A stretch of 64,000 nt of DNA from Neisseria sp. Marseille-Q6792 (GCF_943181435.1 NZ_OW969598.1:620001-684000); one strand, 5' to 3'. Positions 39,514 through 48,886 are shown, numbered from the stretch's first letter. Translations and numbers: made by a program. Notes: a model not told the origin generated them from the sequence alone.

Positions 39514-40266
39514 ATGGCAAACCAAAGACCTATCTACGGCTTCCACGCCGTCAATGCCCGATTGTGGCAAAACCCCAAATCCATCGTCGAACTCTACATC
39601 CAAGAAGGCAAATCAGACGCACGCACGCGCGAAGTGTTGGAGAAGGCGGCAAACGAGGACATCCGCGTATATTTTGCCGATGCCGACCGCCTCAACGCCA
39701 TCAGCAAAGGCGCGCGCCATCAAGGCGTGGCCGGATTTATCGATGCCTCCAAAAACCACGTCCATCTCGAAGACGTATTGGAAAACTTAAGCGAACCGCC
39801 GCTGCTGCTGATACTCGACGGCATCACCGACCCGCACAACCTCGGCGCGTGCCTGCGTACCGCCGACGCAATGGGCGTACACGCCGTCATCGCACCGAAA
39901 GACAAAAGCGCGGGACTGAACGCCACCGTCAGCAAAGTCGCCTGCGGTGCCGCGGAAACCGTCCCCTATATCACCGTAACCAACCTCGCCCGCACCCTGC
40001 GCGAATTGAAAGAATACGGCATTTGGATTATCGGCACCGATATGAGCGGCGAGTCCGACCTTTACCATTGCAATCTGCCCGACAGCGCGGCGTGGGTAAT
40101 GGGCAACGAAGGCGACGGTATGCGCCGCCTCACGCGCGAACATTGCGACATGCTGGTGTCTATACCCATGTTCGGCACAGTCGAAAGCATGAACGTCTCC
40201 GTGTCTGCCGGAATGGTATTAAGCGAAACACGCCGACAACGCGTATTAAAAAACGAAAAAGCGTAA
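39514..40266 (+). CDS. rlmB: 23S rRNA (guanosine-2'-O-)-methyltransferase RlmB
   Basis: It methylates G2251 in the peptidyl-transferase region of 23S rRNA. The 250-residue SPOUT enzyme has an N-terminal substrate-binding domain ([15 protein letters not shown]). The knot motifs are [37 protein letters not shown] and [22 protein letters not shown] 39514. Confidence 0.95.
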   Translation: MANQRPIYGFHAVNARLWQNPKSIVELYIQEGKSDARTREVLEKAANEDIRVYFADADRLNAISKGARHQGVAGFIDASKNHVHLEDVLENLSEPPLLLILDGITDPHNLGACLRTADAMGVHAVIAPKDKSAGLNATVSKVACGAAETVPYITVTNLARTLRELKEYGIWIIGTDMSGESDLYHCNLPDSAAWVMGNEGDGMRRLTREHCDMLVSIPMFGTVESMNVSVSAGMVLSETRRQRVLKNEKA

Positions 40267-40277
40267 GCCTCAAAAAC

Positions 40278-40316
40278 AATGCCGTCTGAAACAGGGATTC
40301 CGTTTCAGACGGCATT
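40278..40316. terminator. Convergent terminator between rlmB and the NCS2 permease gene
   Basis: AATGCCGTCTGAAAC and GTTTCAGACGGCATT form a 15-bp stem with a 9-base loop. Confidence 0.8.
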
Positions 40317-40327
40317 CATTTTCAAAA

Positions 40328-41719
40328 TCAGTGTTCCAAGTGGTCGGTATCAAACTTGACCGCCGCCTCGGTTTTATCTTCGGGCAAGACCAAATTCAGC
40401 AAGACTGCCGTAATGCCGCCGGCGGAAATAGAGTTTTGGAACAAGACGGGCAGGTTTTTAAATACTTCCGGCTCAAACGCGACACCCAAGCCCAAACCGA
40501 CCGAAGTTGCCGCAATTACCGCCTCGCGCCTGCGGATGCCGTGGCTGACCAAAATCCGCACGCCCGCAATCGCAATTAAGCCGAACATCAAAACCATCGC
40601 GCCGCCCAACACCGGACTCGGAATCGTCGTAAACGCGCGTCCGACAACGGGGAACAGACCCAACAACACCAAAATCACGGCAATATATTTGCCCACATGA
40701 CGCGAAGCCACGCCGGTCATCTGAATCACGCCGTTGTTTTGTGCAAACGTCGTCAGCGGCAGCGAACCCAAAGCCGTCGCAATCACCGACACCAAGCCGT
40801 CAGCCAACACGCCGCCGCGCAAACGTTTGGTGTATTCCTCGCCTTCAATCGGCTGATCGGACACCATTGCCGTCGCCGTCAAATCGCCGACCGCCTCAAA
40901 CACGCTCAACAGGAAAATCGCACCCGCCACAATAAATGCGTGCCAGTCAAAAGCAAAACCATATTTAAACGGTACGGGCAGCGTAACCAGCGGCAGGTTT
41001 TGCAGCGCGGAAAAATCCACCTTACCCAAAAACAGCGCGACGATGTAGCCGGCAATCAGCCCGACCGCGATGCCGCTCATCCGCAACAGCGGGTTTTTCA
41101 TGCAGTTGAATATCAACACAATCAGCAACACCAGCGAAGCCAGCCCCAAGTTTTCCATCGAGCCGAACGTGCCGTCCGCCTTCGCGCCGAAGCCGCCGCC
41201 GAAATCGGTAATACCGACGTGTACCAAACTCAAACCGATCAGCATCACCACCACGCCGCTGACCGTCGGCGTAATCACTTTTTTCAAATACGGCAGAAGC
41301 CACGCCGAGAAACACACCAAAAACGCGCCGACAAACGATACGCCCAAGAGCGTCGAAATCATCGCATCCTTAGTCAAACCGCCCTCTTTCATCCCCGCGC
41401 CGAGCGCAATCATGACGGTAACGAACGAGAAATTCACCGACTGGATGGACAGCATCCCCGAACCGACCGGCCCGAAGCGGTTGACCTGCAAATAAGTGCC
41501 GACACCCGACGCAACCATCGCCATCGACACGAGATACGCCGTCATCTCCACCGGCAATTCCAGCGCGCCGCCCACAATCAGCGCGGGCGTAATCATCGGC
41601 ACAAAAATCGCCAAAAGATGGGTAACCGCGCTCAAGAGCGCATTACCGAACGGCGGCCTGTCTTCCAAACCGTACACCAAATCAGGCGAATCCGCCTGTT
41701 TTTTCATTGTTTCAGCCAT
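40328..41719 (-). CDS. NCS2-family nucleobase permease (xanthine/uracil type)
   Basis: An inner-membrane proton symporter of 463 residues with about 12-14 helices. The family signature QNNGVIQMTGVASRHVG lies near residue 325, with VFEAVGDLTATAMVS before it. QNNG with a following valine and threonine pattern favours the xanthine/uric acid branch over UraA, but the substrate is not settled. I chose ATG 41719 (MAETMKKQAD); a TTG eight codons earlier is possible. Confidence 0.85.
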   Translation of the reverse strand: MAETMKKQADSPDLVYGLEDRPPFGNALLSAVTHLLAIFVPMITPALIVGGALELPVEMTAYLVSMAMVASGVGTYLQVNRFGPVGSGMLSIQSVNFSFVTVMIALGAGMKEGGLTKDAMISTLLGVSFVGAFLVCFSAWLLPYLKKVITPTVSGVVVMLIGLSLVHVGITDFGGGFGAKADGTFGSMENLGLASLVLLIVLIFNCMKNPLLRMSGIAVGLIAGYIVALFLGKVDFSALQNLPLVTLPVPFKYGFAFDWHAFIVAGAIFLLSVFEAVGDLTATAMVSDQPIEGEEYTKRLRGGVLADGLVSVIATALGSLPLTTFAQNNGVIQMTGVASRHVGKYIAVILVLLGLFPVVGRAFTTIPSPVLGGAMVLMFGLIAIAGVRILVSHGIRRREAVIAATSVGLGLGVAFEPEVFKNLPVLFQNSISAGGITAVLLNLVLPEDKTEAAVKFDTDHLEH

Positions 41720-42096
41720 TGGAGTCTTTCTATCCGTTGTCAAACGTTAAAAAATTTTAAGAACGAAATTGTAACGAATCAAAGATTCCTTATCAATTCA
41801 AATCCTCATGTGCAAAAACACCACCGGTTGTCCGAATTCAAATTTCTTTGAATTTCCGCACCGGACAGTCCTTCATTTTCAGAGAGCCTTCATGCGCTTA
41901 ACACATTTTAATCCTCAACCGCGCATCCACTGCTTAAACCCAATAATTTCATGATTATAAAAAATATTATTTATTAAGATATGATAGAACTTAAGCCTTA
42001 GAACCAACCGTGCGGCCGATATGTTTCACACAAACAACAAAGTAAGCTACAATCCGAAGCATAATCGACCTCACTCAATGAATAAAAGGTTTCCGT
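41720..42096. promoter_or_regulatory. Divergent permease / dapA intergenic region
   Basis: This 377-base gap is AT-rich around 41950-41990. It must hold both promoters, but I see no strong -10/-35 pair. No open frame, uptake hairpin or named repeat is visible. Confidence 0.4.
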
Positions 42097-42972
42097 ATGT
42101 TACAAGGTAGCTTGGTTGCCCTGATTACCCCGATGAATCAAGACGGCAGCATCCATTACGAACAACTCCGCGATTTGATCGACTGGCATATCGAAAGCGG
42201 TACCGACGGCATCGTCGCCGTCGGCACGACAGGCGAATCCGCCACCCTCTCCGTCGAAGAACATTTAAGCGTAATCGAAGAAACGGTCAAACACGTCAAC
42301 AAGCGCGTTCCCGTCATCGCAGGTACCGGCGCCAACAACACCCTTGAAGCCGTCGCACTTTCGCAAGCCGCCGAAAAAGCCGGTGCAGACTTTACCTTAT
42401 CCGTCGTCCCCTATTACAACAAGCCCTCCCAAGAAGGCATTTACCAACATTTCAAAACCATCGCCGAAGCCACTTCGATTCCGATGATTATCTACAACGT
42501 GCCCGGCCGTACCGTCGTCAGCATGACTAACGACACCATCCTGCGCCTTTCAGAAATCTCCAATATCGTGGGCGTTAAAGAAGCCAGCGGCAACGTCGGC
42601 AGCAACATCGAACTCATCAACCGCGCCTCCGAAGGCTTCGCCGTTCTTTCCGGCGACGACCATACCGCCCTGCCGTTCATGCTGTGCGGCGGACACGGCG
42701 TTATTACCGTAGCCGCCAACGCCGCACCCAAGCTCTTTGCCGATATGTGCCGCGCCGCACTGCAAGGCGACATTGCCCTCGCACGCGAACTCAATGACCG
42801 GCTGATTCCGATTTACGACACCATGTTCTGCGAACCCAGCCCCGCCGCACCGAAATGGGCGGTATCCGCCCTGGGCAAATGCGAACCGCACGTCCGTTTG
42901 CCGCTCGTTCCGCTGACGGAAAACGGACAAGCAAAAGTCCGCACCGCCCTGAAAGCCTCAGGACAACTTTAA
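42097..42972 (+). CDS. dapA: 4-hydroxy-tetrahydrodipicolinate synthase
   Basis: First committed step of lysine and diaminopimelate synthesis, joining pyruvate and aspartate semialdehyde. The 291-residue barrel has GTTGESATL at residues 43-51, the [10 protein letters not shown] loop and the Schiff-base lysine Lys161 in [12 protein letters not shown] 42097. dapC, a later step, is at 53.8 kb. bamC follows, as in many beta- and gamma-proteobacteria. Confidence 0.97.
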   Translation: MLQGSLVALITPMNQDGSIHYEQLRDLIDWHIESGTDGIVAVGTTGESATLSVEEHLSVIEETVKHVNKRVPVIAGTGANNTLEAVALSQAAEKAGADFTLSVVPYYNKPSQEGIYQHFKTIAEATSIPMIIYNVPGRTVVSMTNDTILRLSEISNIVGVKEASGNVGSNIELINRASEGFAVLSGDDHTALPFMLCGGHGVITVAANAAPKLFADMCRAALQGDIALARELNDRLIPIYDTMFCEPSPAAPKWAVSALGKCEPHVRLPLVPLTENGQAKVRTALKASGQL

Positions 42973-42980
42973 ATATAGCC

Positions 42981-43007
42981 ATGCCGTCTGAAGCGTTCAG
43001 ACGGCAT
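42981..43007 (+). terminator. dapA terminator, inverted AT-type uptake sequences
   Basis: ATGCCGTCTGAA and its complement are separated by only GCG. It begins 8 bases after the dapA stop codon. Confidence 0.7.
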
Positions 43008-43049
43008 AACGCAACAAACATTTTAATATCCATCACACAGGATGACACG

Positions 43050-44177
43050 ATGACCCATATCAAACCTGTAATCTCCGCACTACTCCTCATCGGACTGACT
43101 GCCTGCTCCGGCAGCAAAACCGAACAGCCCAAGCTCGACTACCAAAGCCAGTCGCACCGCCTGATCAAACTCGAAGTCCCCCCCGACTTAAACAACCCCG
43201 ACCAAGGCAACCTCTACCGCCTGCCTGCCGGTTCGGGAGCCGTCCGCGCCAGCGATTTGGAAAAACGCCGCACACCCGCCGTCCAACAGCCTGCCGATGC
43301 CGAGGTATTGAAAAGCGTCAAAGGTGTCCGCCTTGAGCGCGACGGCAGCCAACGCTGGCTTGTCGTTGACGGCAAATCCCCCGCCGAAATCTGGCCGCTT
43401 CTGAAAGCCTTCTGGCAGGAAAACGGCTTCGACATCAAGTCCGAAGAACCCACCATCGGACAAATGGAAACCGAGTGGGCGGAAAACCGTGCCAAAATCC
43501 CCCAAGACAGCTTGCGCCGCCTATTCGACACAGTCGGTTTGGGGGGGATTTATTCCACCGGCGAGCGCGACAAATTCATCGTCCGTATCGAACAGGGCAA
43601 AAACGGCGTTTCCGACATCTTCTTCGCCCACAAAGCGATGAAAGAAGTGTATGGCGACAAAAACAAAGACACGACCATGTGGCAGCCTTCCGCTTCCGAC
43701 CCCAACCTCGAGGCCGCTTTCCTGACGCGCTTTATGCAATATTTGGGCGTTGACGGGCAGCAGGCGGAAAACGCATTAGCAAAAAAACCGACCCTTCCCG
43801 CCGCCAACGAAATGGCGCGTATCGAAGGCAAAAGCCTGATTGTCTTTGGCGACTACGGCAGAAACTGGCGGCGCACCGCGCTCGCCCTCGACCGCATCGG
43901 GTTGACCGTCGTCGGTCAAAACACCGAACGCCACGCCTTCCTGGTTCAAAAAGCCCCGAACGAAAGCAATGCAGTTACCGAACAAAAACCGGGGCTGTTC
44001 AAACGCCTGCTGGGCAAAGGCAAAGCGGAGAAACCTGCCGAACAGCCGGAACTGATTGTCTATGCCGAGCCTGTCGCCAACGGCTCGCGCATCGTCCTGC
44101 TCAACAAAGACGGCAGCGCATATGCCGACAAAGACGCATCCACACTGTTGGGCAAACTCCATTCCGAACTGCGTTAA
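43050..44177 (+). CDS. bamC: BamC (NlpB), outer-membrane assembly lipoprotein
   Basis: A lipoprotein of the BAM complex that folds outer-membrane beta-barrel proteins. The 375-residue precursor has a signal with lipobox LTAC near residue 19. An extended N-terminal segment (PKLDYQSQSHRLIKLEVPPD) follows, then two helix-grip domains (VWPLLKAFW-type at about 105-200 and DYGRNWRRTALALDRIG near 270). I chose ATG 43050 with AGGA upstream; the longer open frame starts inside dapA. Confidence 0.9.
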   Translation: MTHIKPVISALLLIGLTACSGSKTEQPKLDYQSQSHRLIKLEVPPDLNNPDQGNLYRLPAGSGAVRASDLEKRRTPAVQQPADAEVLKSVKGVRLERDGSQRWLVVDGKSPAEIWPLLKAFWQENGFDIKSEEPTIGQMETEWAENRAKIPQDSLRRLFDTVGLGGIYSTGERDKFIVRIEQGKNGVSDIFFAHKAMKEVYGDKNKDTTMWQPSASDPNLEAAFLTRFMQYLGVDGQQAENALAKKPTLPAANEMARIEGKSLIVFGDYGRNWRRTALALDRIGLTVVGQNTERHAFLVQKAPNESNAVTEQKPGLFKRLLGKGKAEKPAEQPELIVYAEPVANGSRIVLLNKDGSAYADKDASTLLGKLHSELR

Positions 44178-44190
44178 ACCGTTCAAAACA

Positions 44191-44224
44191 AAAGCAGCTT
44201 CCCGTAAAGAAGCTGCTTTTTTTG
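44191..44224 (+). terminator. bamC intrinsic terminator
   Basis: AAGCAGCTTC and GAAGCTGCTT form a 10-bp stem with a 7-base loop and seven following T. It does not use uptake sequences, unlike most terminators here. Confidence 0.9.
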
Positions 44225-44326
44225 CGTCAGACGGCAGGTTTCGTCAATCCGGACGCTTGGCCTGACTGTATTTTCCAATCGCTGCCGAAGCAAACCTGCC
44301 CGTACGGAAGTAAGCGCAAAAACGCG

Positions 44327-45262
44327 CTACACAAGTCGCGTCAAAATATCCTCAACCGCCTGAACCAACGCATCCGCCAAAGGCGGATCGAACGCACAAT
44401 GCCCCGCTTGAACTACCCTCAACTCCGCTTCGGGAAAGGCTTTCGACAGCTCCCACGCACTCTGCATCGGCGTACACAAATCATACCGCCCCTGCACGAT
44501 AATGGTCGGGATATGCCGTATTTTGCCGATATTGTTCAAAATCGCCCTATTGCCCTGCAACCAACCGCCGTTGACAAAATAATGGTTTTCCAAACGCGCG
44601 ATTGCCAGCGAGGCATAAGCATCTTCATCCACTTCCTCCGGCTCGAAACGGATCAGATAGCTTTCCCAATCCGCCCAAGCCTTCGCGGCAGACAGGCACA
44701 CTTCTTCATCTTGATGAAACAGCAACCCGTGATACGCCTCAATCAGCCGGTTCCGCCGATTTTCAGCAATCGGCGCGACAAATTTTTGCCATTGTTCCGG
44801 ATAAATCCGGCTCACACCGCCCGCCTCGTTCAGCCACGCCGTTTCAGACGGCCTGCACAAAAATATCCCGCGCAATACCAATCCCTTTACCCGTTCCGGA
44901 TGGGTTTGGGCATAAGCCAGCGACAAAGTGCTGCCCCACGAACCGCCGAACACCAGCCATTTTTCAATACCCAGCATTTCACGGACTTTTTCAATATCCG
45001 CCACCAAATCCCAAGTCGTATTGTCTTCCGCACAAGCATACGGGCGTGAACGTCCGCAACCGCGCTGGTCAATAATGACGATGCGGAACACATCGGGATT
45101 GAAAAAACCCCGACATTCAGGCGAAGCCCCCGCGCCCGGCCCGCCGTGTAAAAAAATGACCGGCACACCGTCGGGATTGCCCGACTCTTCCCAATAAATT
45201 TGATGAATTTCAGACACCTGCAAGTATCCGCTATGAAAAGGCTGTTTTATCTCATACATCAT
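44327..45262 (-). CDS. pip: Proline iminopeptidase
   Basis: It removes N-terminal proline from peptides. The 311-residue alpha/beta-hydrolase of the S33 family has the oxyanion region HGGPGAGASP. The nucleophile is in FGGSWGSTLS (Ser108 with this start) and the catalytic histidine is in QAGHCAFD near residue 290. The start may be the second ATG at 45259. One AG-type uptake sequence lies within the gene near 44847. It is well known in pathogenic Neisseria. Confidence 0.95.
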   Translation of the reverse strand: MMYEIKQPFHSGYLQVSEIHQIYWEESGNPDGVPVIFLHGGPGAGASPECRGFFNPDVFRIVIIDQRGCGRSRPYACAEDNTTWDLVADIEKVREMLGIEKWLVFGGSWGSTLSLAYAQTHPERVKGLVLRGIFLCRPSETAWLNEAGGVSRIYPEQWQKFVAPIAENRRNRLIEAYHGLLFHQDEEVCLSAAKAWADWESYLIRFEPEEVDEDAYASLAIARLENHYFVNGGWLQGNRAILNNIGKIRHIPTIIVQGRYDLCTPMQSAWELSKAFPEAELRVVQAGHCAFDPPLADALVQAVEDILTRLV

Positions 45263-45360
45263 CTTCTCCTATATTGCTTCTGACAATCCGAACATCCCGA
45301 CACGCGACATCCCGCACAAAACACAAGCCGCCCCGAAAGGCAAATTCCGAAAAATCGCGA

Positions 45361-45516
45361 TATAGTGGATTAACAAAAATCAGGACAAGGCGACGAAGCC
45401 GCAGACAGTACAAATAAGTACGGAACCGATTCACTTGGTGCTTCAGCACCTTAGAGAATCGTTCTCTTTGAGCTAAGGCAAGGCAACGCTGTACCGGTTT
45501 TTGTTAATCCGCTATA
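45361..45516. repeat. Correia element, full-length (156 bp), copy A
   Basis: Bounded by TATAGTGGATTAACAAAAA and a right end that reads CCGCTATA instead of CCACTATA. Contains the internal GATTCACTTGGTGCTTCAGC segment of the long form. It is in the same orientation as copy B at 45756-45910. Confidence 0.92.
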
Positions 45517-45572
45517 TTCCGCCATCTCTAAGATTTACAGCGATACACGGGTAATTTAAGGAATGCCCGAAC

Positions 45573-45629
45573 CGTCATTCCCGCCACTTTTCGTCATTCC
45601 CGCCACTTTTCGTCATTCCCACCACTTTT
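45573..45629. repeat. Three tandem 19-bp repeats
   Basis: CGTCATTCCCGCCACTTTT is repeated at 45573-45591, 45592-45610 and 45611-45629; the third copy has one change (G to A). Each unit carries the left half of a dRS3 sequence. Confidence 0.9.
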
Positions 45630-45633
45630 CGTC

Positions 45634-45729
45634 ATTCCCGCGCAGGCGGGAATCTAGAATCTCGGACTTTCAGATAATCTTTGAATATTGCTGTTGTTCT
45701 AAGGTCTGGATTCCCGCCTGCGCGGGAAT
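45634..45729. repeat. NIME block: repeat flanked by two dRS3 elements
   Basis: The 20-bp dRS3 sequences ATTCCCGCGCAGGCGGGAAT (45634-45653) and ATTCCCGCCTGCGCGGGAAT (45710-45729) flank a 56-base RS-type core. It lies between Correia copies A and B. Confidence 0.85.
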
Positions 45730-45755
45730 GACGGCTGCAGATGCCCGACGGTCTT

Positions 45756-45910
45756 TATAGCGGATTAACAAAAATCAGGACAAGGCGACGAAGCCGCAGA
45801 CAGTACAAATAGTACGGAACCGATTCACTCGGTGCTTCAGCACCTTAGAGAATCGTTCTCTTTGAGCTAAGGCGAGGCAACGCTGTACCGGTTTTTGTTA
45901 ATCCACTATA
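45756..45910. repeat. Correia element, full-length (155 bp), copy B
   Basis: Its left end reads TATAGCGGATTAACAAAAA and its right end CCACTATA, the mirror of copy A's end variation. The internal sequence is nearly identical to copy A and in the same orientation. Confidence 0.92.
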
Positions 45911-46136
45911 AAAACCATCAATCGGAAAATATTGCATAAACAGGCGGAAATATATCATTTAAAAGAAAACCCATACAATGTCTGACAGAAACAAGCCGCT
46001 TTGCCATTATTTCCTAACAGTTAAGCCCTACCCTTCAAGGCGGCGGATCGGCCTTATTTCAAAATGGCGCAAGCCCTTTCCGGAAGCTGCAACGCGCAGG
46101 ATTAAACCATAATAGCAGCTTTCTTATTGTTTTTTA
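45911..46136. other. Unassigned region upstream of the opa promoter
   Basis: About 225 bases between Correia copy B and the opa promoter. No open frame or named repeat is visible. Confidence 0.4.
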
Positions 46137-46165
46137 TTGAAACATCGCCCCAAACCCGATACAAT
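46137..46165 (+). promoter_or_regulatory. opa: opa promoter
   Basis: TTGAAA at 46137-46142 and TACAAT at 46160-46165 are separated by exactly 17 bases, a good sigma-70 promoter. It lies 65 bases before the opa start. Transcription is thus constitutive in form, with control left to the CTCTT repeats in the coding region. Confidence 0.75.
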
Positions 46166-46230
46166 CCGCTCTTGAGACACCAGTGAAAATCGTTCTTTTT
46201 TAATCAGTTAAACCGAATACGGAGCCGAAA

Positions 46231-47004
46231 ATGAATCCAGCCCCAAAAAACCTTCTCTTCTCTTCTCTTCTCTTCTCTTCTCTTCTCTTCTCTTCCGCAG
46301 CGCAGGCGGCAAGTGAAGACAATGGCCGCGGCCCGTATGTGCAGGCAGATTTAACCTACGCCGCCGAACGCATTACCCACAATTATCCGGAAGCAACCGG
46401 TGCAGACAAAGGCAAAATAAGCACAGTAAGCGATTATTTCAAAAACATCCGTACCCACTCTGTTCAACCTCGACTTTCTCTTGGCTACGATTTCGGCAAC
46501 TGGCGCATCGCCGCAGATTACACGCGCTACAGAAAGTGGAATGAAAGCAATTCTTCTACTAAAAAAGTTACTGAACGTATAAACGACAACAACAAAGAAA
46601 CCAAAACAGAACATCAGGAAAACGGCAGCTTCCACGCCGCTTCTTCTCTCGGCTTATCAGCCATTTACGATTTCCAAATAAGCGATAAATTCAAACCCTA
46701 TATCGGCGCGCGCGTCGCCTACGGACACGTTAGGCATCAAGTTAATTCGGTCAATAAAGAAACTATTACTGTTACTCCTGTGGCGAGTGGCGGCCCTGTT
46801 ATAACAGGGCCGACCAGCAAACCTGCCTATCACGAAAGCCACAGCATCCGCCGCTTGGGTCTTGGTGTCATCGCCGGTGTCGGTTTCGACATCACGTCCA
46901 ATCTGACTTTAGATGCTGGCTACCGTTACCACAACTGGGGACGCTTGGAAAACACCCGCTTCAAAACCCACGAAGCCTCATTGGGCGTGCGCTACCGCTT
47001 CTGA
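46231..47004 (+). CDS. opa: Opa opacity outer-membrane adhesin (phase ON)
   Basis: Opa proteins are 8-stranded outer-membrane barrels that bind human CEACAM receptors or heparan sulfate. The 257-codon frame is open through eight CTCTT units into the mature start [20 protein letters not shown], so the gene is in frame. Barrel strands carry [20 protein letters not shown], and the end RYRF has the terminal phenylalanine. Variable loops are at about residues 108-128 (after YRKWNES) and 170-200 (after VNSVNKE). GGAG precedes ATG 46231. Confidence 0.95.
   Translation: MNPAPKNLLFSSLLFSSLLFSSAAQAASEDNGRGPYVQADLTYAAERITHNYPEATGADKGKISTVSDYFKNIRTHSVQPRLSLGYDFGNWRIAADYTRYRKWNESNSSTKKVTERINDNNKETKTEHQENGSFHAASSLGLSAIYDFQISDKFKPYIGARVAYGHVRHQVNSVNKETITVTPVASGGPVITGPTSKPAYHESHSIRRLGLGVIAGVGFDITSNLTLDAGYRYHNWGRLENTRFKTHEASLGVRYRF
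46255..46294 (+). repeat. Phase-variation tract (CTCTT) x 8 in opa
   Basis: Eight perfect CTCTT pentamers encode the LLFSS repeats of the signal peptide. Slipped-strand mispairing changes the count by one and shifts the frame. With eight copies the frame is ON; by arithmetic five or eleven would also be ON and six, seven, nine or ten OFF. Confidence 0.95.
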
Positions 47005-47017
47005 TTCCCCGATGCCG

Positions 47018-47048
47018 ATGCCGTCTGAACCTTCAGACGGCATTTTTG
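47018..47048 (+). terminator. opa terminator, inverted AT-type uptake sequences
   Basis: ATGCCGTCTGAA and TTCAGACGGCAT are separated by two bases and followed by a T run. It starts 14 bases after the opa stop codon. Confidence 0.8.
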
Positions 47049-47100
47049 ATGCACTCGCCGTTTACAGGCGCGGGGCGGGCGTAGGGAAATACCCGAACCG

Positions 47101-47263
47101 TCATTCCCGATAACACCGCAATCTTGAAACCCGTCCGACAACACCGTAATCTTGAAACCCGTCATTCCCGCGCAGGCGGGAATCTAGGATGCGGAATCTA
47201 GAGAAACCTTTTAACCGATAAGTTTCCGTGCGGACAGGTCTGGATTCCCGCCTGCGCGGGAAT
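47101..47263. repeat. NIME block with tandem 28-bp repeats and two dRS3 elements
   Basis: Two 28-bp tandem units (47108-47135 and 47136-47163) share AACACCG and AATCTTGAAACCCGTC and differ at two positions. They precede dRS3 ATTCCCGCGCAGGCGGGAAT at 47164-47183, a 60-base core, and the inverted dRS3 at 47244-47263. Confidence 0.85.
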
Positions 47264-47465
47264 GACGGTTCAGTTGCTTAGGGTAGGATTTGGCGGGATT
47301 GGCGGACTGAAGCCCACTCTACAGCCCCGCCCTACAATACGCCTTGCGAATCTGCCCTACGCCCGCCCTTGTATGTCTCAAATGGGTTAAACTACGCACT
47401 TCCTGACTTCCCGTTTCGGGCAGGGGTACAGGTTCGATTATATTTCAATAAAACAAGGAAACTTT
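47264..47465. other. Gap between the NIME block and the thioesterase gene
   Basis: About 200 bases with no supported gene. A short G/C-rich inverted region CCCGTTTCGGGCAGGGG lies near 47410. The thioesterase promoter must be here, but no clear boxes are seen. Confidence 0.4.
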
Positions 47466-47912
47466 ATGCAGCACGAAGAAGGCAACCGCCAACGCCCTCA
47501 AGGCGAACTGCTCCTGCGTACCGTCGCTATGCCGCGCGATACCAATCCCAACCAAGACATTTTCGGCGGCTGGATTATGTCGCAGATGGATTTGGGCGGC
47601 GGCATATTGGCGGCGGAAATCGCGCGGGGACGCATCGTTACCGTCGCCGTTCAGGAAATGAACTTCATCCGCCCGGTCAAGGTCGGCAACGTCGTCTGCT
47701 GCTACGGGCATTGCGTCCGCGTGGGCAATACTTCCCTCCAGCTTAAAGTCGAAGTCTGGGTGAAAACTTTGATGAACGATTGCGTTACCGAAGACCGCCA
47801 CCTCGTAACCGAAGCCGTGTTCACTTATGTCGCCATCGATGCGGAAGGCAATCCGCGCCCGATACCGAAAGAAGGCAACCCCAAATTGGCGGACTTATTG
47901 CCTACTCCGTAA
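47466..47912 (+). CDS. YciA-type acyl-CoA thioesterase
   Basis: It hydrolyses acyl-CoAs in the cytoplasm. The 148-residue single hot-dog domain begins LLLRTVAMPRDTNPNQDIFG and continues GGWIMSQMDLGGG, with the catalytic aspartate in NQDIFGGW. VTVAVQEMNFIRPVKVGN follows. AAGGAAA precedes ATG 47466. Length and motifs fit YciA better than the two-domain ACOTs. Confidence 0.9.
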   Translation: MQHEEGNRQRPQGELLLRTVAMPRDTNPNQDIFGGWIMSQMDLGGGILAAEIARGRIVTVAVQEMNFIRPVKVGNVVCCYGHCVRVGNTSLQLKVEVWVKTLMNDCVTEDRHLVTEAVFTYVAIDAEGNPRPIPKEGNPKLADLLPTP

Positions 47913-47913
47913 A

Positions 47914-47945
47914 AATGCCGTCTGAAACTGTCTTCAGACGGCATT
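47914..47945. terminator. Convergent terminator between the thioesterase and SDR genes
   Basis: AATGCCGTCTGAA and TTCAGACGGCATT form a 13-bp stem. It sits directly between the two stop codons. Confidence 0.75.
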
Positions 47946-47950
47946 CCGCA

Positions 47951-48772
47951 TCATTTGAACCAGGACCTGATGCGGGAAAACAGCGACATACTCTGTTTTT
48001 CAAAGTCTTCCCGCACTTCCAGCACGGCTTTTTTTATCACCTTCATTCCTGCAAAAGTCTGCGCCACGGGCATAATTTCAATCGTGTTCACATTCATATG
48101 CGCCGGCCGGCGGTACAGCCACAATGCGGTTTCCGCAATATCTTCGGGGCGTATAAATTCCACACCCTCATACACGCCCACCGCCTTCTCGTCATCGCCT
48201 TTGAAGCGCACATTGGAAAACTCCGTATTGCCGCACAAACCCGGCTCGATATTGGTAACGCGGATGTTCTTATCCGCCAGCTCCGCGCGCAAATTCAGGC
48301 TGAACTGCCGCACAAACGCCTTGGTTGCCCCGTAAACGTTGCTGCCGGCGTAAGCATAATTGCCCGCAATCGAACCCAAATTCATCACATAACCGCCGCC
48401 GCGTTCCACCATTTGCGGCAAAATCTTGCGCGTTAGAAACGTCAAACCCAAAACATTGGTTTGAATCATTGTTTCCCAATCTTCAAAATCCGCCTTGTCC
48501 GCCGTGTCCAAACCCAAAGCCAGCCCGGCATTGTTGATGAGGCAGTCGATGTCGGAAAATTCATCGGGGATGCCGTTTAAGGCGTTTTCCACCGACTCGC
48601 GGCGCGACACGTCCATTTCCAAAGGGTAAAACAAAGCACCCAATTCATCCGCCAAGGCCTGAAGCCTGTCCGCACGACGCGCCGCACCGATAACGCGGTA
48701 TCCCGCCCCGACAAACGCGCGGCACATCGCTTCGCCGAATCCTGCCGAAGCACCGGTAATTAAAACAGCCAT
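47951..48772 (-). CDS. Short-chain dehydrogenase/reductase (YdfG-like)
   Basis: A 273-residue NADP-dependent oxidoreductase. The cofactor motif TGASAGFGEA is at residues 6-15, NNAG near residue 79, and the catalytic serine and Tyr-X-X-X-Lys in NLGSIAGNYAYAG and VYGATKAF. VTNIEPGLCGNTEFS near residue 200 matches the YdfG/3-hydroxy-acid dehydrogenase branch. The last 25 residues (FEKQSMSLFSRIRSWFK) form an amphipathic tail not usual in YdfG. The exact substrate is unknown. Confidence 0.85.
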   Translation of the reverse strand: MAVLITGASAGFGEAMCRAFVGAGYRVIGAARRADRLQALADELGALFYPLEMDVSRRESVENALNGIPDEFSDIDCLINNAGLALGLDTADKADFEDWETMIQTNVLGLTFLTRKILPQMVERGGGYVMNLGSIAGNYAYAGSNVYGATKAFVRQFSLNLRAELADKNIRVTNIEPGLCGNTEFSNVRFKGDDEKAVGVYEGVEFIRPEDIAETALWLYRRPAHMNVNTIEIMPVAQTFAGMKVIKKAVLEVREDFEKQSMSLFSRIRSWFK

Positions 48773-48886
48773 TGTTTTTCCTTTCTTTCTCGTTTCCCAA
48801 ACCTGTTTCAGGTATCATAACGCCCTTCAGACGGCATGACCGCCTGATTCAAAACAACCATACCACCACAACAGGACACATTCAAC

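Noticed and set aside
41720..42096. Purine riboswitch upstream of the NCS2 permease
   Set aside because: I looked for a purine-aptamer-like three-way junction and conserved loops and saw none; the region is simply AT-rich.
45573..45729. Tandem 19-bp repeats and dRS3 pair as a possible CRISPR array
   Set aside because: Units are adjacent with no unique spacers, dRS3 is a known Neisseria dispersed repeat, and no cas genes are in the window.
45563..45760. 65-codon frame across the NIME block
   Set aside because: It is a translation of dRS3 repeats (SFPRRRESR) and is not a gene.
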